Source: JAFGHJ01 sp964523975 (GTDB lineage: Bacteria > Hydrothermota > UBA3072). From it: 19,538 nucleotides of DNA. Each line of letters starts with the position of its first letter. The stretch's first letter is position 1. The DNA is taken from the NCBI GenBank assembly GCA_964523975.1, contig CAZGBM010000041.1:1-19538 (forward strand). Reading direction: 5' to 3'. Of the stretch, positions 1 through 7,920 are shown piece by piece. The position numbers and the translations under genes were made by a program. Below the pieces are notes generated by a model. It worked only from the letters and a program-made list of their open reading frames with translations. It was not told the origin of the DNA and made no database searches.

Positions 1-22
1 TATCCGTGTTAATCTGTGGCTA
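1..22 (-). repeat. Short-period CCACAGATT/AACACGGAT repeat abutting the uvrA stop codon (cut by window edge)
   Basis: On the minus strand the stop codon of uvrA is immediately followed by GCCACAGATTAACACGGATA. This has the same 9-10 bp periodic ...CACAGATT / ...ACACGGAT structure as the repeat at 11887-11926. The element runs out of the window, so its true length is unknown. Assignment to the same family is by eye. Confidence 0.5.
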
Positions 23-2785
23 ATTCTTTTTCAGAATTTCTTTCAAAAATTTCCCAGTATATGACTTTTTGACTTTTGCGATTTCCTCAGGGCTGCCTTC
101 CGCGACGAGCTTACCGCCTTCTTCACCGCCTTCGGGTCCGAGGTCGATTATCCAGTCAGCACATTTAATGACGTCGAGGTTGTGTTCGATAACCACGACG
201 GTATTCCCCATATCCACAAGACGCTTCAATATTCCCAACAGCAGACGAATGTCGTAAGCGTGTAAGCCGGTGGTAGGTTCATCCAGAAGGTAAAGAGTAT
301 CGCCGGTAGCTACTTTGGAAAGTTCTTTTGAGAGCTTTATTCTCTGAGCTTCGCCTCCGGAAAGGGTCGTGGCTGGCTGACCGAGCTTTATATAACCTAA
401 ACCCACATCCTGCAGGAGTTTTATTTTTTGCTTTGCTTTTGGTATATCACCAAAAAAAGAAACAGCCTCATCTACCGTCAAATCGAGAACATCCGCTATG
501 TTCTTTTCTTTGTATTCCACTTCAAGAGTTTCTTTTTTAAATCTTTTTCCCTTACAGGTTTTGCAGGTAACATAAACATCCGATAGGAAATGCATTTCTA
601 TTTTCTTCTGTCCCTGTCCCCAGCATTCTTCGCATCTTCCTCCCTCAACATTAAAAGAGAATCTTCCTTTATTATATCCTCTTACTCTCGAAGCAGGTAG
701 TTCCGCAAAAAATTCTCTTATCGGGTCAAAAGCTCCTGTATAAGTTGCGGGGTTCGAGCGCGGAGTTCTGCCTATAGGGCTCTGGTCGATATTTATAACT
801 TTATCAATATTTTCCATTCCCTCGATAGCTTTATGAGGAAGCGGCAGGTATCTTGAACCGTGAAAAGCTCTTGCGAGAGCTCTATATAAAATATCTATCA
901 AGAGCGTACTCTTACCGGAGCCCGAAACTCCGGTTATACAAACAAAGCAGTTCAGCGGTATTTCTATATCAATGTCTTTAAGGTTGTTGCCGCCGGCACC
1001 TAAAATTTTAATGGTTTTCTCTTTTCTCTTTTTCTTTCTTTCTTCTGGTATTGGGATTTTTTCTTTACCGGAAAGGAATTTGCCCGTTATGGTTTTGCTC
1101 TCTTTTTTCAAATCCAGAGGAGTACCCGAAAAGACGACTTCCCCGCCTTCAGTTCCTGCTCCGGGACCAAGGTCTATCACCCAATCCGCGGATAAAATGC
1201 TCTTGAAATCGTGTTCTACCATAATTACAGTATTGCCCATATCCCGGAGAGATTTCAGAGTCTTTATCAGCCGTAATATATCCCGCTCATGGAGCCCTAT
1301 CGTCGGTTCGTCGAGTATGTATATAATTCCCACGAGCCCCGAACCAATCTGAGTTGCGAGATGAACCCTCTGGGCTTCTCCTCCTGCGAGCGTCAGGGTT
1401 GGCCGTTCCAGAGTCAAATAATCCACTCCCACGTCTTCCAGAAAACGCAGACGATGAAGAATTTCCGGAATCAATTCGGAAGCGATTTTCCGTCTTTCGT
1501 CATCGAATTTAACGCTCTCGATGAATTTTCTGCCTTTAGTGATATTCATTCTTGCTATATCGTGTATGTTTTTATCCTTTATCTTGACGGATAGAGCCTC
1601 TTTCCTTAAGCGCGCTCCCCCGCACTCGGCACACGGAGTTATCACCATATATTTTTCTATTTCGTCTCTTATCCAGTCCGACTCCGTATACTGGTGTCTT
1701 CTATCCAGATACGGTATTATCCCCTCCCAACCGTAGTCACCATAAAGGATTATTTCCTTTTCTTTTGTGCTCATATCCTTCCATGGAACGTTTAAGTTCA
1801 AATCGTGTTTTGATGCAACACTATTTAATTCCCTGAAAAACCCCCCTCTCGGCTCGCCTATGGGAGCAATCGCGCCTTCAAGAATCGACAGCGAATCGTT
1901 GAAGACTATATCTTCCGGGTCTATTTCCATTTCCGTCCCGATGCCCTGGCATTTCGGGCAGGCTCCGTAAGGAGAATTGAAGGAAAAGAGCCTGGGGGAA
2001 ATTTCGGGATAGCTTATTCCGCACTCCGGACAGGCAAATTTTGTTGAAAATATTATGTTCGAATCCTTATCTATATCTCTCAATATCAATATTCCGTCTG
2101 TTTCTTCCAGAGCGGTTTCCACGGAATCCGCTACCCTGCTTCTTATTTCTTTTTTCACCTTTATCCTGTCCACCACTATTTCGATGTTGTGAGCTTTGTT
2201 TTTATCAAGGTCAGGTATCTTCTCTATATCGAATATTTCCCCGTCTATTATAACCCTCACGTATCCTTTTTCTCCGATTCTTTTCAGTTCCGTAGAAAAA
2301 GTTCCCTTTTTGCCACGCGCTATCGGAGCAAGTATGTATAGCCTGGAACCTTCCGGATAGGTTAGAATCCGGTCTACGATTTCGTCCACGGTCTGCGAAC
2401 TAACCAGCCTACCGCAATTATAACAGTATACGTTCCCCGTTCTCGCAAACAGGACGCGGAGGTAGTCGTATATTTCTGTAACGGTACCCACGGTAGAACG
2501 AGGGTTTTTGGAAAGTTTTCTCTGTTCTATCGAAATCGTGGGCGAGAGGTTCGTTATAGACTGGACTTCAGGTTTATCCATTACGCCGAGGAACTGGCGC
2601 GCATAAGCAGAAAGGGATTCGACGTACCTTCTCTGCCCTTCGGCATAAATCGTATCGAAAGCAAGGGAGGATTTGCCCGAACCGGAAATGCCGGTTATTA
2701 TTACCAATTTATCACGCGGTATCTCAACGTCTATTCCTTTTAAATTGTGAATAGACGCTTTTTTGATTTCAATATTTCTTTTCAT
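20..2785 (-). CDS. uvrA: UvrA, excinuclease ABC subunit A
   Basis: UvrA is the damage-sensing ATPase of nucleotide excision repair; it dimerises, binds UvrB and loads it at DNA lesions in the cytoplasm. The 921-residue protein has the full family layout. The first Walker A is GISGSGKS (about residues 32-39), followed by the QRRYVESLSAYARQFLG stretch. A zinc module has CPEC/CPKC at C252, C255, C276 and C279. An ABC signature reading LAGGEAQR lies near 470, a second Walker A GVSGSGKST near 620, a C-terminal zinc finger CEEC...CKTC near 720-750, and a second signature LSGGEAQR. The first signature carries Ala where family members usually have Ser. The ATG lies inside the end of gatB (17 bp overlap), so it is probably translationally coupled as the last gene of the minus-strand operon. 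Length is close to the usual 940 residues; identification is secure. Confidence 0.98.
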   Translation of the reverse strand: MKRNIEIKKASIHNLKGIDVEIPRDKLVIITGISGSGKSSLAFDTIYAEGQRRYVESLSAYARQFLGVMDKPEVQSITNLSPTISIEQRKLSKNPRSTVGTVTEIYDYLRVLFARTGNVYCYNCGRLVSSQTVDEIVDRILTYPEGSRLYILAPIARGKKGTFSTELKRIGEKGYVRVIIDGEIFDIEKIPDLDKNKAHNIEIVVDRIKVKKEIRSRVADSVETALEETDGILILRDIDKDSNIIFSTKFACPECGISYPEISPRLFSFNSPYGACPKCQGIGTEMEIDPEDIVFNDSLSILEGAIAPIGEPRGGFFRELNSVASKHDLNLNVPWKDMSTKEKEIILYGDYGWEGIIPYLDRRHQYTESDWIRDEIEKYMVITPCAECGGARLRKEALSVKIKDKNIHDIARMNITKGRKFIESVKFDDERRKIASELIPEILHRLRFLEDVGVDYLTLERPTLTLAGGEAQRVHLATQIGSGLVGIIYILDEPTIGLHERDILRLIKTLKSLRDMGNTVIMVEHDFKSILSADWVIDLGPGAGTEGGEVVFSGTPLDLKKESKTITGKFLSGKEKIPIPEERKKKRKEKTIKILGAGGNNLKDIDIEIPLNCFVCITGVSGSGKSTLLIDILYRALARAFHGSRYLPLPHKAIEGMENIDKVINIDQSPIGRTPRSNPATYTGAFDPIREFFAELPASRVRGYNKGRFSFNVEGGRCEECWGQGQKKIEMHFLSDVYVTCKTCKGKRFKKETLEVEYKEKNIADVLDLTVDEAVSFFGDIPKAKQKIKLLQDVGLGYIKLGQPATTLSGGEAQRIKLSKELSKVATGDTLYLLDEPTTGLHAYDIRLLLGILKRLVDMGNTVVVIEHNLDVIKCADWIIDLGPEGGEEGGKLVAEGSPEEIAKVKKSYTGKFLKEILKKN

Positions 2786-4157
2786 ACTCGGAGACTATCC
2801 GGGAAACTTCTTTCGGGTCTGCTTTGCCGGAGGTCTTTTTCATGACCTCGCCTACGAAAAAGCCTATCAGTTTGTTCTCTCCGGCTTTCAAGCGAGCCAG
2901 CTCTTCGGGGTTTTCTTCGAAAACCTCCCTGACCACTTGTTCTAAAGCAGACGAGTCCGATATTTGAGAAAGATTTCTTTGCCGGACGATTTGTTCAGGC
3001 GTTTTCTTTGTCTTCACCATTTCCGCGAGCACTTCCGCGCCCGCATTTCTTGAAATTTTTCCTTTAAGAACCATTTCTATCATCTCCGCAAGATGTTCGG
3101 CAGATATATCCGGTTCATTGAGACTGCGGTAATCTCTGACGAGCCATTTGCTTATTTCTGCAGGCTCGTTCAATATTTTTAAGGTCTCCTCGAATAACTT
3201 AGAAGTTTTTTTCGAATTCGAAATTGTTATCGCATCTTCACCAAGAAGACCAAGCTCGATATATCTCTCTGTTTTCTCTTCCGGCAATTCCTCCAGACCT
3301 TTTTCGATTTCTCGAATCCGGTTCTCGTCTATCAAAAGCGGGGGCAAATCCGGTTCAGGGAAATACCTGTAATCCGAGGCTTCTTCTTTTAACCTCGCCA
3401 CCCGGGTTTTTTCCGTTTTTTCGGAGTAATGTATCGTTGCCTGCTCGACTATTCCGCCTTTTTCAAGAATACCTATTTGACGTTTGATTTCCGAGGTAAG
3501 GGAATTTTTGACTGCCCGGAAAGAATTGAGATTTTTAACTTCGGTTCTTGTGCCTAATTTTCCTTTTTCTTTACTGACGGAAATGTTCGGCTCGCAGCGG
3601 AATTCTCCCTTCGCCATCACGGCGCCGGAGATTCCTGTGGACTGCAGTATTTTTTGAAGTTTTTTCAGATAAGCCACAGCCATTTCCGGCGAATCTATAT
3701 CCGGTTCGGTCACAATTTCTATTAAAGGAACACCTGAACGGTTGTAGTCGATAAGAGAGCAATCTTTTTCGTGCATCGATTTAGCGGATTCCTCTTCGAG
3801 GTGTACTCTTTTTATTCTAATTTTCTTACCTTCTACCAAAATCTCCCCCGAAGTTGCGATGGGAAATCTATACTGTGTTATCTGGTAACCTTTTGGCAAA
3901 TCGGGATAAAAGTAATTTTTTCTCGCGAAAATAGATTTTGTATGGATTTCGCAATTCAAAGCAAGACCTGCTTTTATAGCCAGTTCTACAGCTTTTTTGT
4001 TCAACGAGGGAAGAACTCCCGGAAGCCCTAGGCATACAGAACATACATTTGTGTTGGCGTCTACGCCAAAGCTCACCGGGCAGCCGCAGAATAATTTTGT
4101 AGCGGTTTTAAGTTGAGAGTGAACCTCAATCCCGATTGTGGGCTTATAGTCAGCCAT
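2769..4157 (-). CDS. gatB: Aspartyl/glutamyl-tRNA amidotransferase subunit B
   Basis: GatB is the tRNA-binding kinase subunit of GatCAB. It phosphorylates the side chain of Glu-tRNA(Gln) or Asp-tRNA(Asn) so that ammonia from GatA can amidate it. The 462-residue protein starts with the typical PTIGIEVHSQL motif. It has zinc-site cysteines C24, C26, C39 and C42 (CGCP ... CSVC), the RKNYFYPDLPKGYQITQ family signature, and EFRCEPNISV and EVKNLNSFRAV motifs in the cradle domain. The C-terminal YqeY-like helical tail is complete (about residues 320-462). Its ATG overlaps the end of gatA by 8 bp and its stop lies within uvrA, so it is coupled on both sides. The presence of gatCAB implies that the host makes Gln-tRNA and/or Asn-tRNA indirectly; which one cannot be decided here. 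Confidence 0.97.
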   Translation of the reverse strand: MADYKPTIGIEVHSQLKTATKLFCGCPVSFGVDANTNVCSVCLGLPGVLPSLNKKAVELAIKAGLALNCEIHTKSIFARKNYFYPDLPKGYQITQYRFPIATSGEILVEGKKIRIKRVHLEEESAKSMHEKDCSLIDYNRSGVPLIEIVTEPDIDSPEMAVAYLKKLQKILQSTGISGAVMAKGEFRCEPNISVSKEKGKLGTRTEVKNLNSFRAVKNSLTSEIKRQIGILEKGGIVEQATIHYSEKTEKTRVARLKEEASDYRYFPEPDLPPLLIDENRIREIEKGLEELPEEKTERYIELGLLGEDAITISNSKKTSKLFEETLKILNEPAEISKWLVRDYRSLNEPDISAEHLAEMIEMVLKGKISRNAGAEVLAEMVKTKKTPEQIVRQRNLSQISDSSALEQVVREVFEENPEELARLKAGENKLIGFFVGEVMKKTSGKADPKEVSRIVSEYEKKY

Positions 4158-5562
4158 CTTGAACTTCCTTCAAGAATCCTTTAAATGGTGCGATTTTTTC
4201 TACGAGCCGGACAACAGAAAGAATTCCTTTTTCCTCGAATGGTTTTCCGATTATCTGATAGCCTATGGGAAGTTTTCCTATCATTCCTGCCGGTGCTACT
4301 ACTGCGGGAATGCCTGCCAGATTGACGCCGGCAGTCATCCGGTCCGACAAATGCATTCTTATAGGGTCATCGGTTCTGTCTCCTATGGGAAAAGCGGGGG
4401 TTGGCGTGGCCGGAGTCATAAGATAATCTACTTCTTTAAAAACTTCATTGAATTCCTGAGTGATCAGCCTTCTGATAAGGTCTGCTCTTTCGTAGTATTC
4501 TGCAATTGCTTCGGAGGAAAGAACGAAAGTCCCGACAAGTATTCTTCTTTTTACTTCCGGCAAAAAACCTTCATCCCTGCTTTTTCTTATCGTGTCGTGG
4601 AAATTTTCTCCGTTCCTGCGCAAGCCGTACCTGACACCGTCATATCTTGCAAGGTTCGAAGAGGCTTCGGCGTATGAAATGACCTGGTAGGTCGGTATAA
4701 TATAATCGGTAGTCGGTAGTGAAACCGATTTGAAAGAGATTCCTTCTTTCTCGAGCGCTTTTTTGATTTCCATCACCGAAGAGTAAACTTCATCATCTAT
4801 TTGTTCGAAATACTCCTCGGGTAAGCCTATTTTTATGTTCTTGGATATTTTGTTCAAGTTGCCGTAATCTTCTAATTCCTTTTTTGAGGAGGTCGAATCC
4901 TTCGGGTCATAACCCGCTATCACTTCCAGCATAATTCCAACATCCTCGGCATTCCTTCCGATAATTCCGATCTGGTCGAGAGAAGATGCAAAAGCAACGA
5001 GTCCGTACCGCGAGACCCTGCCATAGGTCGGCTTAAGACCTACGAGCCCGCAGTAAGAAGCAGGCTGGCGTACGGAACCGCCTGTATCGGAGCCGAGAGA
5101 AATAACCGCGCTTCCGGAGGCTACAGCCACCGCGGAACCTCCGCTTGAGCCGCCCGGCACTTTCGCCCTATCATAAGGATTCCTTGTTGGGCCATAAAAC
5201 GACCTTTCCGTAGAGGACCCCATTCCGAATTCATCGAGATTGGTCTTTCCTATAAAAACGCCCCCATTCTTCTCGATTCGCTCGATCACGGTAGCGGAAA
5301 ACGGCGGGATGAATCCCTTTAAAACATTCGAGGCACAGGTTGTGGGGACGCCTTTTATATTTATGTTGTCTTTAATTGCGACAGGGATGCCGTTCAGTTT
5401 ACCTTTTATATCTTTTTCTAATCCTTTCCTTGCGAGTTCCTCCGTTACGGTTATATAGGCGTTAAGAGAAGGGTTTATTTTTTTAAGGCAGCTCGAAAGG
5501 AGGTCAGAAGGAGTCGGTTCCCCTTTTTTAAATAGTTTCTGATATTCAATAATCGTCTTCAT
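4150..5562 (-). CDS. gatA: Aspartyl/glutamyl-tRNA amidotransferase subunit A (amidase)
   Basis: GatA is the glutaminase/amidase subunit of GatCAB; it releases ammonia from glutamine and channels it to GatB. The 470-residue protein carries the amidase signature with the Ser-cisSer-Lys triad. The lysine is in GIPVAIKDN (K64). The cis-serine is in PGGSSGGSA (about S139) and the nucleophile in SDTGGSVRQP (about S163). The 75- and 24-residue spacings match those I recall for the S. aureus enzyme (K79/S154/S178). The strings GLKPTYGRVSRYGLVAFASS and TPATPTPAFPIG are characteristic of GatA rather than generic amidases. The ATG sits 17 bp inside gatC, and the reading frames share GATGAAGACGATTATTGA, a tight coupling that suggests equal synthesis of the two subunits. 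Confidence 0.97.
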   Translation of the reverse strand: MKTIIEYQKLFKKGEPTPSDLLSSCLKKINPSLNAYITVTEELARKGLEKDIKGKLNGIPVAIKDNINIKGVPTTCASNVLKGFIPPFSATVIERIEKNGGVFIGKTNLDEFGMGSSTERSFYGPTRNPYDRAKVPGGSSGGSAVAVASGSAVISLGSDTGGSVRQPASYCGLVGLKPTYGRVSRYGLVAFASSLDQIGIIGRNAEDVGIMLEVIAGYDPKDSTSSKKELEDYGNLNKISKNIKIGLPEEYFEQIDDEVYSSVMEIKKALEKEGISFKSVSLPTTDYIIPTYQVISYAEASSNLARYDGVRYGLRRNGENFHDTIRKSRDEGFLPEVKRRILVGTFVLSSEAIAEYYERADLIRRLITQEFNEVFKEVDYLMTPATPTPAFPIGDRTDDPIRMHLSDRMTAGVNLAGIPAVVAPAGMIGKLPIGYQIIGKPFEEKGILSVVRLVEKIAPFKGFLKEVQDG

Positions 5563-5839
5563 CTATAATCCTGTTTATAGTAAAATGATTTTTGCGCGGG
5601 TTCCCGGCGTTTGATAACACCTCTTTCACGGTCAGCGGTTTTTCTTTTTTGTCGTCCCTTAAAGGCAGGTGGTCGACCATGAGGTGAGTGGCGTCGGGAT
5701 GCATCTTAACATCTACTTCCTGAATTTGCCGAATATGTTTTATTATCTTATTTATGTCTTCCTGCAGTTTTTTCTCTTCTTTTTTATCTAACTCGATATT
5801 TGCCAGTCTGGAAAGGCGTTTAATGTCAATTTCTTTCAT
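5546..5839 (-). CDS. gatC: Aspartyl/glutamyl-tRNA amidotransferase subunit C
   Basis: GatC is the small belt-like subunit that stabilises the GatA-GatB pair. The 97-residue protein has the expected length and family features: an N-terminal helix with KRLSRLANIELD, a central helix (INKIIKHIRQIQEVDV) and the late motif LPLRDD. It starts with ATG, preceded on the minus strand by a GGAG nine bases upstream. Its first 14 bp overlap the end of the helicase gene and its last 17 bp overlap gatA, so it sits inside the operon in the common order C-A-B. Assignment is firm because of length, motifs and neighbours. Confidence 0.94.
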   Translation of the reverse strand: MKEIDIKRLSRLANIELDKKEEKKLQEDINKIIKHIRQIQEVDVKMHPDATHLMVDHLPLRDDKKEKPLTVKEVLSNAGNPRKNHFTINRIIDEDDY

Positions 5840-7886
5840 TAAAAAAACTCCGTTTTATTTTTTTTATCATGCCGTTAAAGGATATCAACCATTTATCTCC
5901 GTCTATAATTTCCAATATTTCTCCTCTGCCGAATACCGGATGATTTACCATTTTTTTATTATCTTCGAAAATATATTCTTTTTTGTTTTTTACGCCAGTC
6001 GAATGAATTTCGGAACTTTCAATCGCCGGAGGTGGAAGTTCGTTCAAAAAGTGAGAGGGAGGGATACGTCTGGTATTTTCCCATCCTCCTCCCTGCGTCA
6101 GGAAACAGGACAGGTATAGTTTTTTCCTGGCTCTCGTTATCCCGACGTAAAAAAGGCGGCGTTCTTCCTCTATATTGCCTTCCTTAATACTTCTATAGTG
6201 CGGGAGCAGCCCTTCTCCTATCCCGATTATAAAAACCACATCGAATTCCAGACCTTTCGTGTTGTGCAGGGTCATCAAATTGACGGAATCGTCCCTCTTC
6301 CAATCGTCGATATCGGCCTTAAGACCCACTTCCGTCAAATAATCGGCCGGAGAATGTTGTTCCGTGCTTTCGGTGAATTCGTATACCGCAGAGAGCAACT
6401 CCTCGATGTTTTCTATCCTGCTTTCGGACTCTATCGTGTCCTGTTTCTTTAAAATATCCACATAACCGGTTTTCTCCACAATTGCCAATATAAGTTCATC
6501 GATCTTTTTTATTCCGTCAAGGTATTCTATAAGACTTACAAAATTCGCGATACTTTTATCTTCCCGGGCTAATTTCCGGCAGGATTCCCAGAGAGAAATA
6601 TTTTCTTCTATGGCTGTTTTTTCTATTCTTTCTCTCGCGACCCTTCCGATGCCTCTTCTCGGAGTATTCAGTATTCTAAAAAAGGAAACCGTGTCCTTTT
6701 TGTTGACTATGAATTTAACATAAGAAAGAATATCTTTTATTTCTTGCCGCTCGTAGAACTTTACTCCTCCCACTATTACATACGGAATTTCCTCCCGCAA
6801 AAGAGCGTCTTCTATCGCTCTCGACTGCGCGTTTGTTCTGTAAGCTATAAGGATATCTCTCCTTTTATGTTTTTTTATCTCCTCTTTTAAAAATTGTACC
6901 AGTTTGCCGGCTTCTTCCTTTTCGGTAAGACCCGAAAAAAGAGTTATTTTTTCTCCGTTTTCCTCTTCCGTCCATAAGGTTTTATCTTTCCGGAGCCGAT
7001 TGTTTTTCACCACCGAAGAGGCGACCTCAAGAATTGTCCCGGTGGAGCGGTAGTTTCTCTCGAGTTTGTAAACAGTCGAACCCGGAAAATCACCTTCGAA
7101 ATCCAGGATATTATTTATGTCGGCTCCCCGAAAACCATATATGGATTGGTCGTCGTCACCTACCACAAAAACATCTTTGTACTTCTCCGACAGCTTCTTC
7201 AATATTTCGTATTGCGAAGTATTGGTATCCTGATATTCGTCTACCAGTTTATATCTGAATCTGTTGTTCAGCTTTGCCCTGATTTCTTCGTTTGTGGCGA
7301 GCATTGTATATAGATTAAAAAGAAGGTCGTCGAAATCCATAGCGTCATTTTCTTTCAATCTTTTCTGGTATTTCTGATATACATTCTTGAGCAGTTCTGT
7401 TTTATAATCGTAAGGCCGGTATTCGGACTCGTTAATTAGCTTGCTTTTTAAATTCGATATCTTACGGCGAGCGTAATAACTATGGAGGTCTCTTTCGTCG
7501 ATCCTGCAATCTTTTATTACATTGTTTATAAGTTTTTGCTGGTCCTCTGTGTCGTAAATAACGAAGTTTCTGGAGTAGGGGGTAAAATCGGAAAATTCCC
7601 GGAGGAGTCGGGCGCAAACCGAGTGAAACGTTCCCATCCAGATTCCCTTCATCGAATTCCTTACTAATAGATGTAACCTCTCTTTCATCTCATCTGCTGC
7701 TTTGTTGGTAAAAGTGACTGCGAGTATATGGTAAGGCTTTACATCTTGATTTTGTAAAAGGTGGGCAATCCTGTAGGTTATTACTCTTGTTTTACCGCTA
7801 CCGGCCCCGGCAAGTACGAGCGCGGGGCCGTCAGCGTGTATAACTGCCTTTTCTTGTTCTACGTTAAGCTCTTTTTTAAAACTCAA
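5826..7886 (-). CDS. UvrD/PcrA-type superfamily 1A DNA helicase
   Basis: An ATP-dependent 3'-5' DNA helicase used in excision repair and in clearing protein blocks and recombination intermediates. The 686-residue protein shows the SF1A motifs in order: LNVEQEKAV (Q motif), AGAGSGKT (Walker A, near residue 26), FTNKAADEMKERL (Ia), VDEYQDTN (Walker B), GDDDQSIYGFRGA (III), LERNYRST (IV), MTLHNTKGLEFDVVF (V) and FYVGITRARKKLYL (VI). It lacks a nuclease domain, so it is UvrD/PcrA rather than AddA/RecB; which of the two names fits cannot be settled. The start is TTG: a TGA stop lies three codons upstream, and the Q-motif region begins only about eight residues in. I see no clear Shine-Dalgarno sequence. 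It follows the OmpA gene by 34 bp and overlaps gatC by 14 bp. Confidence 0.94.
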   Translation of the reverse strand: MSFKKELNVEQEKAVIHADGPALVLAGAGSGKTRVITYRIAHLLQNQDVKPYHILAVTFTNKAADEMKERLHLLVRNSMKGIWMGTFHSVCARLLREFSDFTPYSRNFVIYDTEDQQKLINNVIKDCRIDERDLHSYYARRKISNLKSKLINESEYRPYDYKTELLKNVYQKYQKRLKENDAMDFDDLLFNLYTMLATNEEIRAKLNNRFRYKLVDEYQDTNTSQYEILKKLSEKYKDVFVVGDDDQSIYGFRGADINNILDFEGDFPGSTVYKLERNYRSTGTILEVASSVVKNNRLRKDKTLWTEEENGEKITLFSGLTEKEEAGKLVQFLKEEIKKHKRRDILIAYRTNAQSRAIEDALLREEIPYVIVGGVKFYERQEIKDILSYVKFIVNKKDTVSFFRILNTPRRGIGRVARERIEKTAIEENISLWESCRKLAREDKSIANFVSLIEYLDGIKKIDELILAIVEKTGYVDILKKQDTIESESRIENIEELLSAVYEFTESTEQHSPADYLTEVGLKADIDDWKRDDSVNLMTLHNTKGLEFDVVFIIGIGEGLLPHYRSIKEGNIEEERRLFYVGITRARKKLYLSCFLTQGGGWENTRRIPPSHFLNELPPPAIESSEIHSTGVKNKKEYIFEDNKKMVNHPVFGRGEILEIIDGDKWLISFNGMIKKIKRSFFNERN

Positions 7887-7920
7887 TGATAATCAGGCAG
7901 GCAAATCTATACTTATATAC

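Noticed and set aside
4159..4677. 172-codon plus-strand ORF inside gatA
   Set aside because: It runs opposite the well-conserved amidase and has no domain-like sequence; a shadow ORF.
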